Shown here piece after piece: positions 35,632-45,294 of a stretch of 64,000 nt of DNA. Below the pieces are notes generated by a model, which ran no database searches, was not told where the DNA came from, and saw nothing but the letters and a program-made list of their open reading frames with translations. Each line of letters opens with the position of its first letter. Position 1 is the first letter of the stretch. This stretch comes from Siphonodentalium dalli (Eukaryota > Mollusca > Scaphopoda > Gadilida > Siphonodentaliidae): assembly GCA_032622095.1 (NCBI GenBank), contig CP136066.1, forward strand, positions 96,057,319 to 96,121,318, read 5' to 3'. Position numbers and translations under genes: made by a program.

Positions 35632-35754
35632 ATAATATAAAGAGCGTGTGTCTATGATATAAAGAGCGTTTATACTCTTATTGCCTTGATTATCTCCGGT
35701 CATTTTTCTCCTTTTGAGAAGAAAGGAGATTCCATTTTCCCACACAACAAAAAC
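35632..35754. other. Spacer with two CGCTCTTTAT words
   Basis: ATAAAGAGCGTGTG at 35637 and ATAAAGAGCGTTTAT at 35659 lie between the ACTAG element and the inverted satellite array. Nothing else is seen. Confidence 0.5.
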
Positions 35755-36235
35755 ATCCTGGGGACTTTAAATCATTTGTAACACGTGTAACACCCATCTA
35801 CGAACAGTCTCTCTGGTATCTCAGAAATAATGTAACACTTGTAACGCTTTGTAACATTTCGCTACACTGAGACGGTAGAAATAAATAGGCTGCGGTTTTC
35901 TACTGGGACTTTTAATCATTTGTAACATTTGTAACACTTGTAACACCCATCTACGAGCGGTCTCTCTGGTATCTCAGAAAATATTGTAACACTTGTAACG
36001 CTTTGTAACATGTCGCTACGCTGAGACGGTAGGAATAAAATATGCTGCGGTTTTCTACTGGGACTTTAAATCATTTGTAACACTTGTAACACCCGTCTAT
36101 GAGCGGTCTCTCTGGTATCTCAGAAATAATGTAACACGCTACACTGAACACGGTAGAAAAAAATAGGCTGCGGTTTTCTACTGGGACTTTAAATCATTTG
36201 TAACACTTGTAACACTGTTACAAAATGCCTAGTGG
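35755..36235 (-). repeat. 154-bp satellite array (right, inverted, about three units)
   Basis: This is the reverse complement of the units at 30627-31740. GGCTGCGGTTTTCTACTGGG ends units near 35904, 36061 and 36187. The third unit has lost about 30 bp. The array meets LINE sequence at about 36240-36275 through a short unassigned segment. Confidence 0.85.
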
Positions 36236-36253
36236 AGGAAAAATGTACCGGAT

Positions 36254-37410
36254 TCATGCAATATATGAGTTATCAGCATCCATTGGATCTTTTCTGTTTT
36301 TGAAAATAGGTCTTATGACCCCGATGGACCAGTCTCTAGGTACAACACCGGTTTTAAAAATAACATTAAAATACATGGTATAAAAATCGCCTAGAAACTG
36401 CCAGCTATGTTTGATATATGAATTATCAATATTATCTAGTCCGGGTGCTTTGTTGCTTTTTAGCATTTTGATGGAACTCTCAATTTCATCTTTTGTGATG
36501 GGTCCATTTAATTGGTTTTCGCCAATTAAGTTATGTTGTTGACTAGTATAAGCCATAGTGTATGTATCGCAACTTGTCTCTGTTAATGACAATAACTCGG
36601 ATTCTTCTTTTTCAAAATGCGATTTAAAGTTATCGGCATTTGGGCAGGGTAAACTACGTGTCCTTTTCGGTTTATGAATATCTTTAATTAGTTTTCAAAA
36701 GTCCTTACTACTTTGGGTTCGGAAATTATGTACTTTTGCTCGTATGCCTGCGTTGTATTTTATTCTGCTTTTAGTCAGTGCTACTTTATATGAATTTCTG
36801 CTTCTGATCATATTTAATTTATTTTCTACCGTCGGGTGAGCGCGGTATATTTTGCGGTCCCGTCTGTACGTTGTTTGCGAGCGTGCGCAGTCATAAGTGA
36901 ACCAAGGGGGGGGCTATTCTTCCTTGGCTTCGGTCCGCTGGATTGCGGCTTTGTTGTTAGTGTCGAATTCAGAAGACTGTTTAAATCGCTCGTGATAGAA
37001 TTAATCATATTGGCGGTGTCTGTCTCATTGCACGACGCCAGCCGAGTAATATCGGCGTTGAGAGCGGTCAGTTCTGTTGCATTTGTGCGCAAATTGGTCA
37101 CAGATGAGTGATTATTGAACAGCGGTCTCTTTCGAGTGGTCCTTCTATTTGGTTTTGTTTGGGACGCTGCGGGCATGACTGATTGGCCGGCAGTTTGTTT
37201 GGGGTGATCAAATTTACAGTTCACTACCAGTCCGCTATGTGCGTCCGAAGTTAAACTGTTATGGTCGAGAACAATCAGGTGAGTAATTACGTTAAACAGG
37301 TTTGGTGTAGTAATGACATAATCAACTGTACTCACGTCTTTACATGTGTTGTGACCTGAATCATAAGCCGCCGGTTCGTTAATTATCCCACTAGGCCTAT
37401 ACAATCAGCT
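36254..37410 (-). pseudogene. Minus-strand LINE, endonuclease end and RT start
   Basis: On the minus strand the frame from 37404 to 36826 begins inside an APE-type endonuclease (STVDYVITTPNLFNVITHLI, then SDAHSGLVVNCKFD) and continues into a Ser/Thr-rich linker. After a frameshift, 36592-36254 gives LNGPITKDEIESSIKMLKSN, KAPGLDNIDNSYIKHSW and IGVIRPIFKNRKDPMDADN, the first RT motifs. The 5' edge near 37410 looks like a normal LINE truncation. It continues at 30626 after the 5.6-kb insertion. Confidence 0.8.
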
Positions 37411-37614
37411 GCGACATCTCTAACAAAACACATGCCTGTGCATGCTATAATCTTACATGTAAAACAACTGTATAGTGTATACACAGTACATTGAGTATAA
37501 TTCACTAACCGTTTCATACACTCAGGTCGGAACTAAAACATCCATTGATTTGAGCCGTCAACATAATCCGAACAATAACAATTAGGACCTAATTAACAAA
37601 CTGTCGGCTGACTC

Positions 37615-38170
37615 AGGGGGGGGGGGGGTGGTCGGAAAACAAATTCAGGCACGTATGGCATTTTTTCCCTTTCGATAATTTTTTGTACCCGCCCACCCCC
37701 ACCGCCAAATTTGTTTCCGTTTTCGGCAGTTTTTTTCGACCATTTTTTTACACCCACCCCCCTTTTAACACTAAAACAGAGATTTGCGGGGGGAATTCAC
37801 TGTAAACAACTGTATATGAATTTCTGTGCATACTATTTATCATGGATGTTAACATGGACATGTAAATTGGAATGAGTCATTTTGAGGTCATTCGGCCACA
37901 AAAACATGGCTGCCAGCGGCCATCTTGGATTTCAAAATTTGCAACAAAATACAACACGATAACTGCCTGCAGTCAGTTTACAGTTATAATTACATTATTT
38001 CTCTCATTCAAAGTGGTTTTGAAGCCCAACTCATTGCCAAAACACTAAAAAACAAGCAGGAAGTTTTTTTTTAGTTGCGGAAAAAATTGCTTGTTGCTGG
38101 CTTTGATCACCCACCCACCCCGGCATACGTGCCGCAATTTTTTGTTCACCCCCCCCCCCCCCCCCCCCCT
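37615..38170. mobile_element. 556-bp element with G-tract ends and 9-bp target duplication
   Basis: GGCTGACTC occurs at 37606-37614 and 38171-38179. The element between starts AGGGGG (run of about 14 G, then GTGGTCGGAAAACAAATT) and ends with a long C run followed by T, preceded by AATTTTTTGTTCACC, so the ends are inverted repeats. A further inverted pair is GGCACGTATGGC near 37648 and GGCATACGTGCC near 38123. A 9-bp duplication is typical of Mutator-like elements; there is no transposase ORF. Confidence 0.75.
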
Positions 38171-38339
38171 GGCTGACTCGGCTTGTTCCGACTACAACTT
38201 TTAGTGGGCTACGGAAAGAAAAATGTCGATAAAAGTTGAAATATAAGACTTACAAATGATCTTGTTCATTTCTTTTATTTGTAATTGGCATAGCTTATCA
38301 CCAAAAAAAAATCAACATTATTAACATAATGTAAACGAC

Positions 38340-38860
38340 AATAAAACGGGGGGTGACAGGTTGGAAATTTCCAACACTTGGAAAGCTTGTGTCCTGGTCC
38401 CTCCGCTGTGGCCAGTCAAAAACTGCTAGTTAATTTAAGAAAACAATATTGTCATACATTTGGTCAACATTGTCATTGGAATTGTCATCAGTTGGAAATA
38501 TTCCAAACTAAGTGGGGTGTAAGGTTTGAAATATCCAACTCCAGGAAGGCTTGAGGCTAGTCTAGATGCTAGGATTTTGCGATTTCTTGTTCAGATTTCA
38601 AAATTTTCGCACACCGGGCCGAACCATGGTGGACCCGGTGTGTCATTGTCCCTCCCCCGTGGCCAATACAAAACTGCTAATTAGTTTAACAAAACAATAG
38701 AGGTTTGAAATTTCCAACGCTTTGAGATTCAGTTGAGGCCAGTCTAGATGCTAGATTTTCTTGTATAGTTTTCAAATTTTTCTCACACCGAGCCGAACAA
38801 CCATTGTCAGCCCGGTGTGTCCTGGTCTCTTGCCCGTAGCCGTATGCATTTGTCTGGAGT
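38340..38860 (+). repeat. ~200-bp repeat, two to three copies
   Basis: Recurring blocks are GTTTGAAATNTCCAAC, CTTGAGGCTAGTCTAGATGC, GATGCTAGGATTTT, TTTCGCACACCGGGCCGAAC, GTGTCCTGGTCYCTCC and CAAAACTGCTAATTAGTTTA. They appear two or three times each in the same order. A diverged minus copy is at 17850-18130. There is no coding capacity. Confidence 0.65.
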
Positions 38861-38998
38861 CAGACCACTACAAGTTAGGATTTATGCAATTTTTTAGGTT
38901 AAAATATCTTAATGTTCTCATACCGGGAATATAGAACCATGCATGGTTTATGAATATATAGAATATTAGGCATAATACAATGAGGAGAGTCATATACA

Positions 38999-39185
38999 GT
39001 AATGCCCTAATTAATCGACTCCATAACCACAGCAGAATTATGGATAACTTTTCAGGATTTAGTCGGAAATATGGCTCTCGGTGAGAGTTTTCCGATGAAT
39101 GGCAACAAGCCATATTTCCGACTAAATCCTGAAAAGTTACCCATAATTCTGCTGTGGTTAAGGAGTCGATTAATTAGGGCCTTAC
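38999..39185. repeat. Long hairpin, ~78-bp arms
   Basis: 38999-39076 and 39108-39185 are near-perfect reverse complements (for example CCCTAATTAATCGACTCC against GGAGTCGATTAATTAGGG, and TTTCAGGATTTAGTCGGAAA against its complement), separated by about 31 bases. Because the arms mirror each other, ORFs on both strands give the same peptide (YFRLNPEKL...); neither is likely a gene. A transcript would fold into a long double-stranded stem. Confidence 0.9.
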
Positions 39186-41615
39186 TAAATATGCCACATG
39201 AACATGCCCTGCAGCAATCGTGGGTTATTTATGACAGCAACGCATTAACATGATTACATTCAGCCAATTGTCTGAAAATTCATCATTACGATCAGCTCCA
39301 TGTTTTACATTCATTTTATTGAAGTATATTGACGTCATCGATGCAGATCCATTTCATCGGCGTGCTGATAAGCGACGCGCAACACGATAAATCCATTATA
39401 CTTGCATCATTGATAATATGAAGTGAGCAGCTTCATATTCTAGAATGGATAGCATATTTATCATTTTTACGTTGCAGAAAATTATATGTCTATTAGACTC
39501 TGATAAAAACCACTGCATGCGATGTTTACGGCTTTCCGCGTATAGAGTCTTCTCCCGGGAGAAGAAATACATTATCAATATTCAATAATTAAACTGACTG
39601 GAACGATGATTACCTTGCCTATTCAATTCGAACGGATTTATGTTGGGTTTCAATCCCACAGACTATTCCAACTGTGACGTGATTTTCATGAGCAATATTT
39701 GTTTTCATTTACCCAGGGCGCAATCATTTAAAGATTAATTATTAAACTGATCTGCGTGGAGCAGGTAACAATTTGCTTGTTCGTGAAGAATCCACAAGAA
39801 AGAACCAAACAAACAACCAGTTGGTTCTTTGCCAAATGGTTCGGTTCTTCGAAAAGAACCAAACAAAGGACCTGTTGGTTCTTCACAATTGCATATAGTT
39901 TAGTTATTTAATCTCATCCATCGGAACCAAATCCCTCGGAAGCCGGGGTTCTTAATTTTGTCGCCAGGTACATTCAAATGGTTCTTCATAAATTGTTTTG
40001 GTTTCCCGAAAAGAACCAAACGAAGAGCCACTATCGTGGTGTTTTACTCTAGTCATGTGTTCTGGTTTGGGTTTTACCACAAGGGTTATACATGGCGTAA
40101 TATTGTTCTAGCTGAGGTGTAGTGGACATGACTGTGGCTGTCATTAGCATACTATGAACATAATTTCTACTTTATTACACAAAATTTACACTCGACAACG
40201 GTGTTAGTCATTGTAATGTGCTGGAAACTTGATTATAGTAACACAATGGCTATAATAGAGTGAAATTGGCCAAATTGGTCATCCGCCAACATATGGTAAT
40301 TTGCTTAGCCTACGAATGTACACGGAAATCCCTTTTATGTATATGGCCGTGAGAAGGTACGAATATAATGGATAATCTCATAGCCCATGGCTAACATTCG
40401 TCTTGGTGATATGCATAATTAGCCATGCCTTTATATCAATGCGCAAACCGTGTCGTAACCTGCAACGTTAATCAAAACAATTACCCAACTAGGGTCCGAG
40501 AAATGTCAACAAAAACCAAAGTATACACGTAACAATCTGCGTAACCTCAAGCACAATCCACGTTTGATTCTCAAGGATATATCCTGTCTTTATTTCAAGG
40601 TAATTGTTTCTACTTATTTTACTCCGTATAATTTGTAATTTTGTAAGTTGTTTTGCATCCTTACAGCGGCCGTTCTTACCTGTTTTCAATTCAATTTTCA
40701 ATTTATTGGTATATAATCGTCGTCGTTTTGACATATAGAGTGGAACATATGCAGTGTTAAATTTCAAAATATTTATGAATTGTGCATGCGTGCAGTGAAT
40801 AAATATACGACAATATAATATGGGATATGTGGTCAGTAATCAATGGGTTCGGGTCGGTTTTGGTAGTTTTTCGAACATTCGAATATCGCTATATTTTTAA
40901 TGAACACATCGTTTGAACCCTGTATAAAAGACACGAGTAGTATTTCTCTGTCATTTTTGTGTTATATAAATATGCATTAAACTTGTGTCCGTTATGACAC
41001 ACTGTACACTGTGCTAATAAATTTCACAATATCATACAGTTATAGTACACAATATTTCACCAATATCAAAAATAATTGTATAGGAATAACTTTAATTTTT
41101 TTTTTTAATAACTGTTTTTGTAGTTATTATTATAATACTAGAGAAGTATGGGAATTGCCATCTTTGCCTTATTTCCTAATAATTAAAGACATATTGTGGA
41201 CTTATTTCATTGTACACACAAACAATCAGTCAGTATCCAAACACTATAACCCCATTGGAAGAATGTAGCAATGAAATATGATTGTCGAAAATTCCAACCA
41301 CGCCGATTGTGCCATTTCAGGGAACACAAGGTTTGGTTGAACTACGCACATGCACATGTAAATATGTACTAATTTAATTGGGATGCATTATGGGCCATAA
41401 ACATTATGGCATGATTGCTCAAATAATTGTCACGTCACTGTGTAATTCGTTTACAACAAAGACCCTGTTTTTACTATTTGCATGGGTATCTTATGAAAAT
41501 AACTTATTTGGCATGATTATTTGTTATACTGCACGGAACACCCGAGCGAAGTGTTTCACATCATTTTAAGTCGTAAATCAAGATTTTTGCATAACGGTTG
41601 ATATATATATATATA
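39186..41615. other. No gene; AAGAACCAAAC motif cluster
   Basis: At about 39780-40025 the word AAGAACCAAACAAA and its complement TTTGGTTCTT recur roughly nine times, giving several small palindromes. The rest is AT-rich without recognisable coding or repeat content. Confidence 0.45.
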
Positions 41616-42075
41616 TGTCAGAGTTATGGAGACGCGGACTCGATCAGTATGAATGTGCTTAATTCAATGAGCGTGAACAAATTCCCATTTAAAAGAATGG
41701 AAATGGCGATGTATCGATCGTAATGGCACATTGAGATCCCTCAAGTCGGATCAAACTTGAAAATCCGTCCCGAATTTCGGTCATGTCGAAGTACGAACCC
41801 ACGCCAACCTTGTATGGGTAGTCTGCGATGATCGTATATCCACATCGGCTATACGGGGTCATACTTAAAAAGGAAGCCCTTTGCACACAAATTTGGGAAG
41901 CTGCTTAATTATCAGTCTAACAATGCATGGGTTCGAATATCTCAATGTACCATTCCGATCGACACATGGCCATTTCGTTAAGAAATGAGAATTTGTTCAC
42001 GCTCACTGAGTTAAGCAAATATGAAGCAATGAACACTCATATACTGAGTCCGTGCATGCCTCCATAACTCTGACA
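41616..42075. mobile_element. 460-bp inverted-repeat element at a TA site
   Basis: The ends TGTCAGAGTTATGGAG (left) and its reverse complement (right) are flanked by TA on both sides. Inverted similarity continues about 130 bp inward with indels (GAGCGTGAACAAATT near 41669 and AATTTGTTCACGCTC near 41990). The centre contains no ORF of note. A TA target is typical of Tc1/mariner-type transposases. Confidence 0.75.
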
Positions 42076-42084
42076 TATATTATT

Positions 42085-42216
42085 AGTTATCTTCGGCAAC
42101 ATCGGGGGTACATGGTGATTTAATACCTGGATGTCGATTTTGAACCCCGAGGCAAAAAGAGACATCCAGGTATTAAATGTCCATGTACCCACGATAAGAA
42201 CATTGCCGGAGATAAT
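42085..42216. repeat. Hairpin element, ~50-bp arms
   Basis: TTATCTTCGGCAACATCGGG at the left pairs with the segment ending in ATTGCCGGAGATAA at the right, and TTTAATACCTGGATGTC pairs with GACATCCAGGTATTAAA. The loop is about 25 bases with CCCCGAGGCAAAAAG. It lies 9 bp from the preceding element. Confidence 0.8.
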
Positions 42217-42556
42217 GATTTTGCCCCCACAACAATAACCATGTCTCCTTAATTAAGTGTGTGTTTTTCATATGTTCTCAGATTAATTCACACCAATAAG
42301 AATAATTTATAGCTGACCTAAGGATCCGACGTCAGGTGACGTCAAATTCGGCGTGCGAGAGCAACGCCACGATTGGTGGAAACTGCCAGTTCAAGGGTCA
42401 TTCATATACCCCCTATGTTTCACGTGCTCATATACCCCGATGTTTGGCGCACGTTCTCTTATACCCCGCTGTCAATGGTGACGGGGGACATGGTGGTGTA
42501 AACGTGGTATTGTAGCCAATCAGATTGCGAGTTACAACCGGGTGTGTGGACAAAGG
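42217..42556. other. No gene seen
   Basis: 42405-42475 has three loose copies of TCATATACCCCYNATGTTT. No other feature is seen. Confidence 0.4.
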
Positions 42557-42813
42557 TGGATAACTCTAAAATCAAGTGGTTTTTATTAGGCCCTACCACT
42601 TGAATTTAGAGTTATCCATCTTTATCCGCAAGACCGTCCGTTTGACCGGCAAGTTATGTCCCACAAACAATAGAAATCTTAAACTTCAAACATCGATATC
42701 TAATGACTCTGAGCTTTGATGGGTAGATTCCTCGACTCGAATCACATATTTTTTACCCCCGAAGCCAAAGAAATAGTAATTTAGGAGCGTCTGATCGGAT
42801 TGAGTACCTTTAA
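42557..42813. mobile_element. TTAA-type miniature element, right half
   Basis: It ends in GATTGAGTACCTTTAA (TTAA at 42810) with the TTACCCCCGAAGCCAAA block of the family. On the left the internal word GATAACTCTAAAATCAAGTG appears twice in opposite orientation (42558 and 42596), so this copy starts with a small rearrangement and lacks its left terminus. Confidence 0.75.
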
Positions 42814-43903
42814 TATTTACATAGAGTGTGAGATGTTTATTAAAGTATCATACTAGTATATTCTACTATGTTGGTAACATCAAAGAGCCTTCATGTCGTA
42901 TAAATAGTTACATGCACCGAGTTGATTCGCGTGACCCGCACGCGTTTGGTTGGTGACACAGTGACCCAGTTTAAGTTGGCATGTCCTTCATAACCGACAG
43001 TTGTTTAAAGTGGGTTAAACTCAGGTTCTGTGGATACTCAAGGATATCTAAACAACAAAATGATGCTATATTAAAAGAAACAAGTATACAGAGAGACCAA
43101 ACTGAGGAACAACGAACATAAAGCAAACAAATTATATATATGCATGCATGCATTTCATATTGGATAGTGCTTTCTTCTATTGATTTCTTCTGGTGTGGTA
43201 CTCTGGACTTCAATAGAAAAGCGACGAGTCCGCTGGTTGATAACTTTAATAAGTATGAACAACTATATAAACAGCACGGCAGTATCGCGGACAGAACAAC
43301 TTCGTGGATTGAGAAACTATCTGGTTGCTAGAAAATCTTCTTCTCTCAGACCTGTACTGGTCCGGGGCATAAATTGATACCGTGTTGGCAAGGAGCCATA
43401 ACATTAGCAAGGGACCGAAACTCCATAAAACTATACTGAATTAGTAATATATTACATCTAGAGTACTAATTAGTAATAGTAGATTAAATCTACGATACTT
43501 AAATAAGGTACAATATAGTCCCTACTTATAACCATAAGGGCATGATATGTAGCCATAAGGGCATGAAAGATTAATCAAATTAATCTTGTAACAATAACTA
43601 AATTTTCCCGCCAAAACGCACGTGCTTTTTCACTGTTTGATTTTGTCTCGAATGTTCAGCGTTGTCTTTCGTGAATGGTTTGCGCTTTTGAAAATTAAGT
43701 GGTGTATGTATACCCAACCATCCGCCGTTGACTATATATAGTGGTAACGTTCGTTCCACGTGGTGCCTGACACTGCCTGTACTTGGATAGTCACTTTGAG
43801 GTTAAGCTAGTGTTTCGTGTCTATTTTTGCGCCGACAGCTCATCAGGGGAAAGCGCTTAATTTAGATCTTATATGTCTGTTTACATGTAGTACATGTATA
43901 TAG
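42814..43903. other. No recognised gene
   Basis: Three overlapping short ORFs at 42971-43377 have no recognisable domain, and I cannot support a gene. Small direct repeats (CATAAGGGCATGA twice near 43540 and 43555) are present. Confidence 0.4.
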
Positions 43904-44060
43904 GGAATACATCGGATTCCACTTGGTTGCCACGTCATGTGGAAGATTCTTATTTGCAAATTTCATGCAATCTGTATAATTATACGGAATACATCGGATT
44001 CCACTTGGATGCCACGTCATGTGGAAGATTCATATTTGCAAATTTCATGCAATCTATATG
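43904..44060 (+). repeat. 82-bp tandem duplication
   Basis: GGAATACATCGGATTCCACT at 43904 recurs at 43986, and the following CACGTCATGTGGAAGATTC and TTTCATGCAATCT are also duplicated. Two copies only, nearly identical. Confidence 0.85.
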
Positions 44061-44083
44061 TCACATTCGTGAAGGAATACATA

Positions 44084-44215
44084 CACAGAACGACACGATG
44101 TGTAAATGGGTTTGTCGATACGGCACGAGTGCTGTCGCTGAAGGATAGTTCTATCCTTCCGCGACAGCACGAGTGCCGTAACGACAAACCCATTTACACA
44201 TCGTATCGTTCTGTG
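44084..44215. repeat. Near-perfect hairpin, 65-bp arms, 2-base loop
   Basis: 44084-44148 and 44151-44215 are reverse complements with only a few mismatches (CACAGAACGACACGATGTG outside, GACAGCAC and CTATCCTT near the centre). The centre is AAGGATAG TT CTATCCTT. Within each arm GGCACGAGTGC is a small palindrome. It is probably a foldback element; the ORFs across it are symmetric artefacts. Confidence 0.9.
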
Positions 44216-44797
44216 TTGATTACACGCTTCGGGTCCTAGAATCCGTGCATTAAAATACAGTCTTAGGAGGTTTATTTAGGCACATACATGTAGAGGGTGC
44301 GTTTTGTCATGATTGTGTGATAATGCTTTTATTTTATTGTTCCGGTTTCATGGTTGAGTACGTTATATAAGAACAAAATATGTCTAGTTTTTTTCATTTT
44401 CTCTTAAGTGCACTAAATATTACATGTATGATCACAAGTATGACATGATTATACTGAATAATTTCAAACGATTGATTCTCCCAGATCGGTACGTGGAAGT
44501 TACATAACTTCGGAAAATTTCCAGCTGCATCATTGATGGAATTATAAAACTCTATAGTTCACATATCAAACAACACGCACTTATTATATTCATACACAAT
44601 TATTATATTAATCGTTGATATTTACCGCCCATATAATGCTTTTTGCATATTAATTTTGTGCGCACATACAAATATAAAGTGGGGATCAACTGAGCACAGC
44701 AAGGTGATGTAGGCCATTGTTTTGTTTTGTTTTGTTGTTATCTAGAAAGGTTGATTTCGGTGAATAGACTGGTTTAGAAGAATAGGGCTGGGCTATG
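44216..44797. other. No recognised feature
   Basis: AT-rich, with a short TTTTGTTTTGTTTTG tract near 44718. No gene is seen. Confidence 0.4.
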
Positions 44798-45294
44798 TTA
44801 AAGATGCATAGTCCGATTTAGCGCCCCTGAATTACTGTTTATTTGGATTCGGGGGGTAAAACGTATTTGATTCGAGTCGAGGAACCCACCTATCAAAGCC
44901 CATGCAGGGCCATTAGATATCGACTTTTAAAAACTACTCGGCCACTAATAAATCTCGAACGTGAAAACTAATAGATTTCAAATATCGATATCCAACAACT
45001 CTGAGCTCCGATAGGTGGGTCGACGAGCAATTAAGTTTCTGACCAAATTGCGGATGAAGATGGATAACTCTAAAATCAAGAGGCTTTCTATCAATAATGA
45101 GGCCAATATTTCGTCGAAAAATATGTTGATAAATAATACGTATCGTGCAGCTCCACATCATAGTTGACAACGGTTAGCGCCACCTTTAGGCAATTTATCG
45201 ATTCCGATAACTGAAGCGGCATTTCTAAAAATGTTGTTATTGGAATCCGATTGTATGGGGACCATCGAATCGGATTAAGTGAATGTACCTTTAA
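44798..45294. mobile_element. TTAA-type element, longest copy (497 bp)
   Basis: TTAA occurs at 44798-44801 and at 45291-45294. It contains, in order, the GATTCGGGGGGTAAAACG terminus block, TTCGAGTCGAGGAACCCACC, the internal CGATATC blocks, ATGGATAACTCTAAAATCAA, TCATAGTTGACAACGGTTAG and the right terminus ending GAATGTACCTTTAA. It defines the full family. Related copies are at 2255, 12734, 42557 and 49846. Two short minus-strand ORFs have no motif. Confidence 0.8.

Larger units (their letters stand above)
30627..36240. mobile_element. ~5.6-kb insertion bounded by opposite satellite arrays
   Basis: This block splits the minus-strand LINE within its RT domain. The LINE stops after DPMDADN at about 36274 and resumes with KRISKF at about 30620. 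Compared with the + strand copy about 18 codons are missing, so there was a small deletion or the edges have decayed. At the left is an array of a 154-bp satellite (30627-31740), at the right the same satellite in opposite orientation (35755-36235). Inside are a palindromic minisatellite (32860-33340), two ACTAG elements (34201-35631) and otherwise featureless DNA. I find no target duplication and no transposase. It may be a composite element with satellite inverted repeats or the product of successive insertions. Confidence 0.6.

Noticed and set aside
27735-37410. LTR retrotransposon
   Set aside because: No long direct repeats, primer-binding site, gag or protease; the RT motifs, APE endonuclease and zinc-knuckle end are those of LINEs.
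38868-39253. Matching ORFs on opposite strands (YFRLNPEKL)
   Set aside because: Mirror images produced by the hairpin arms.
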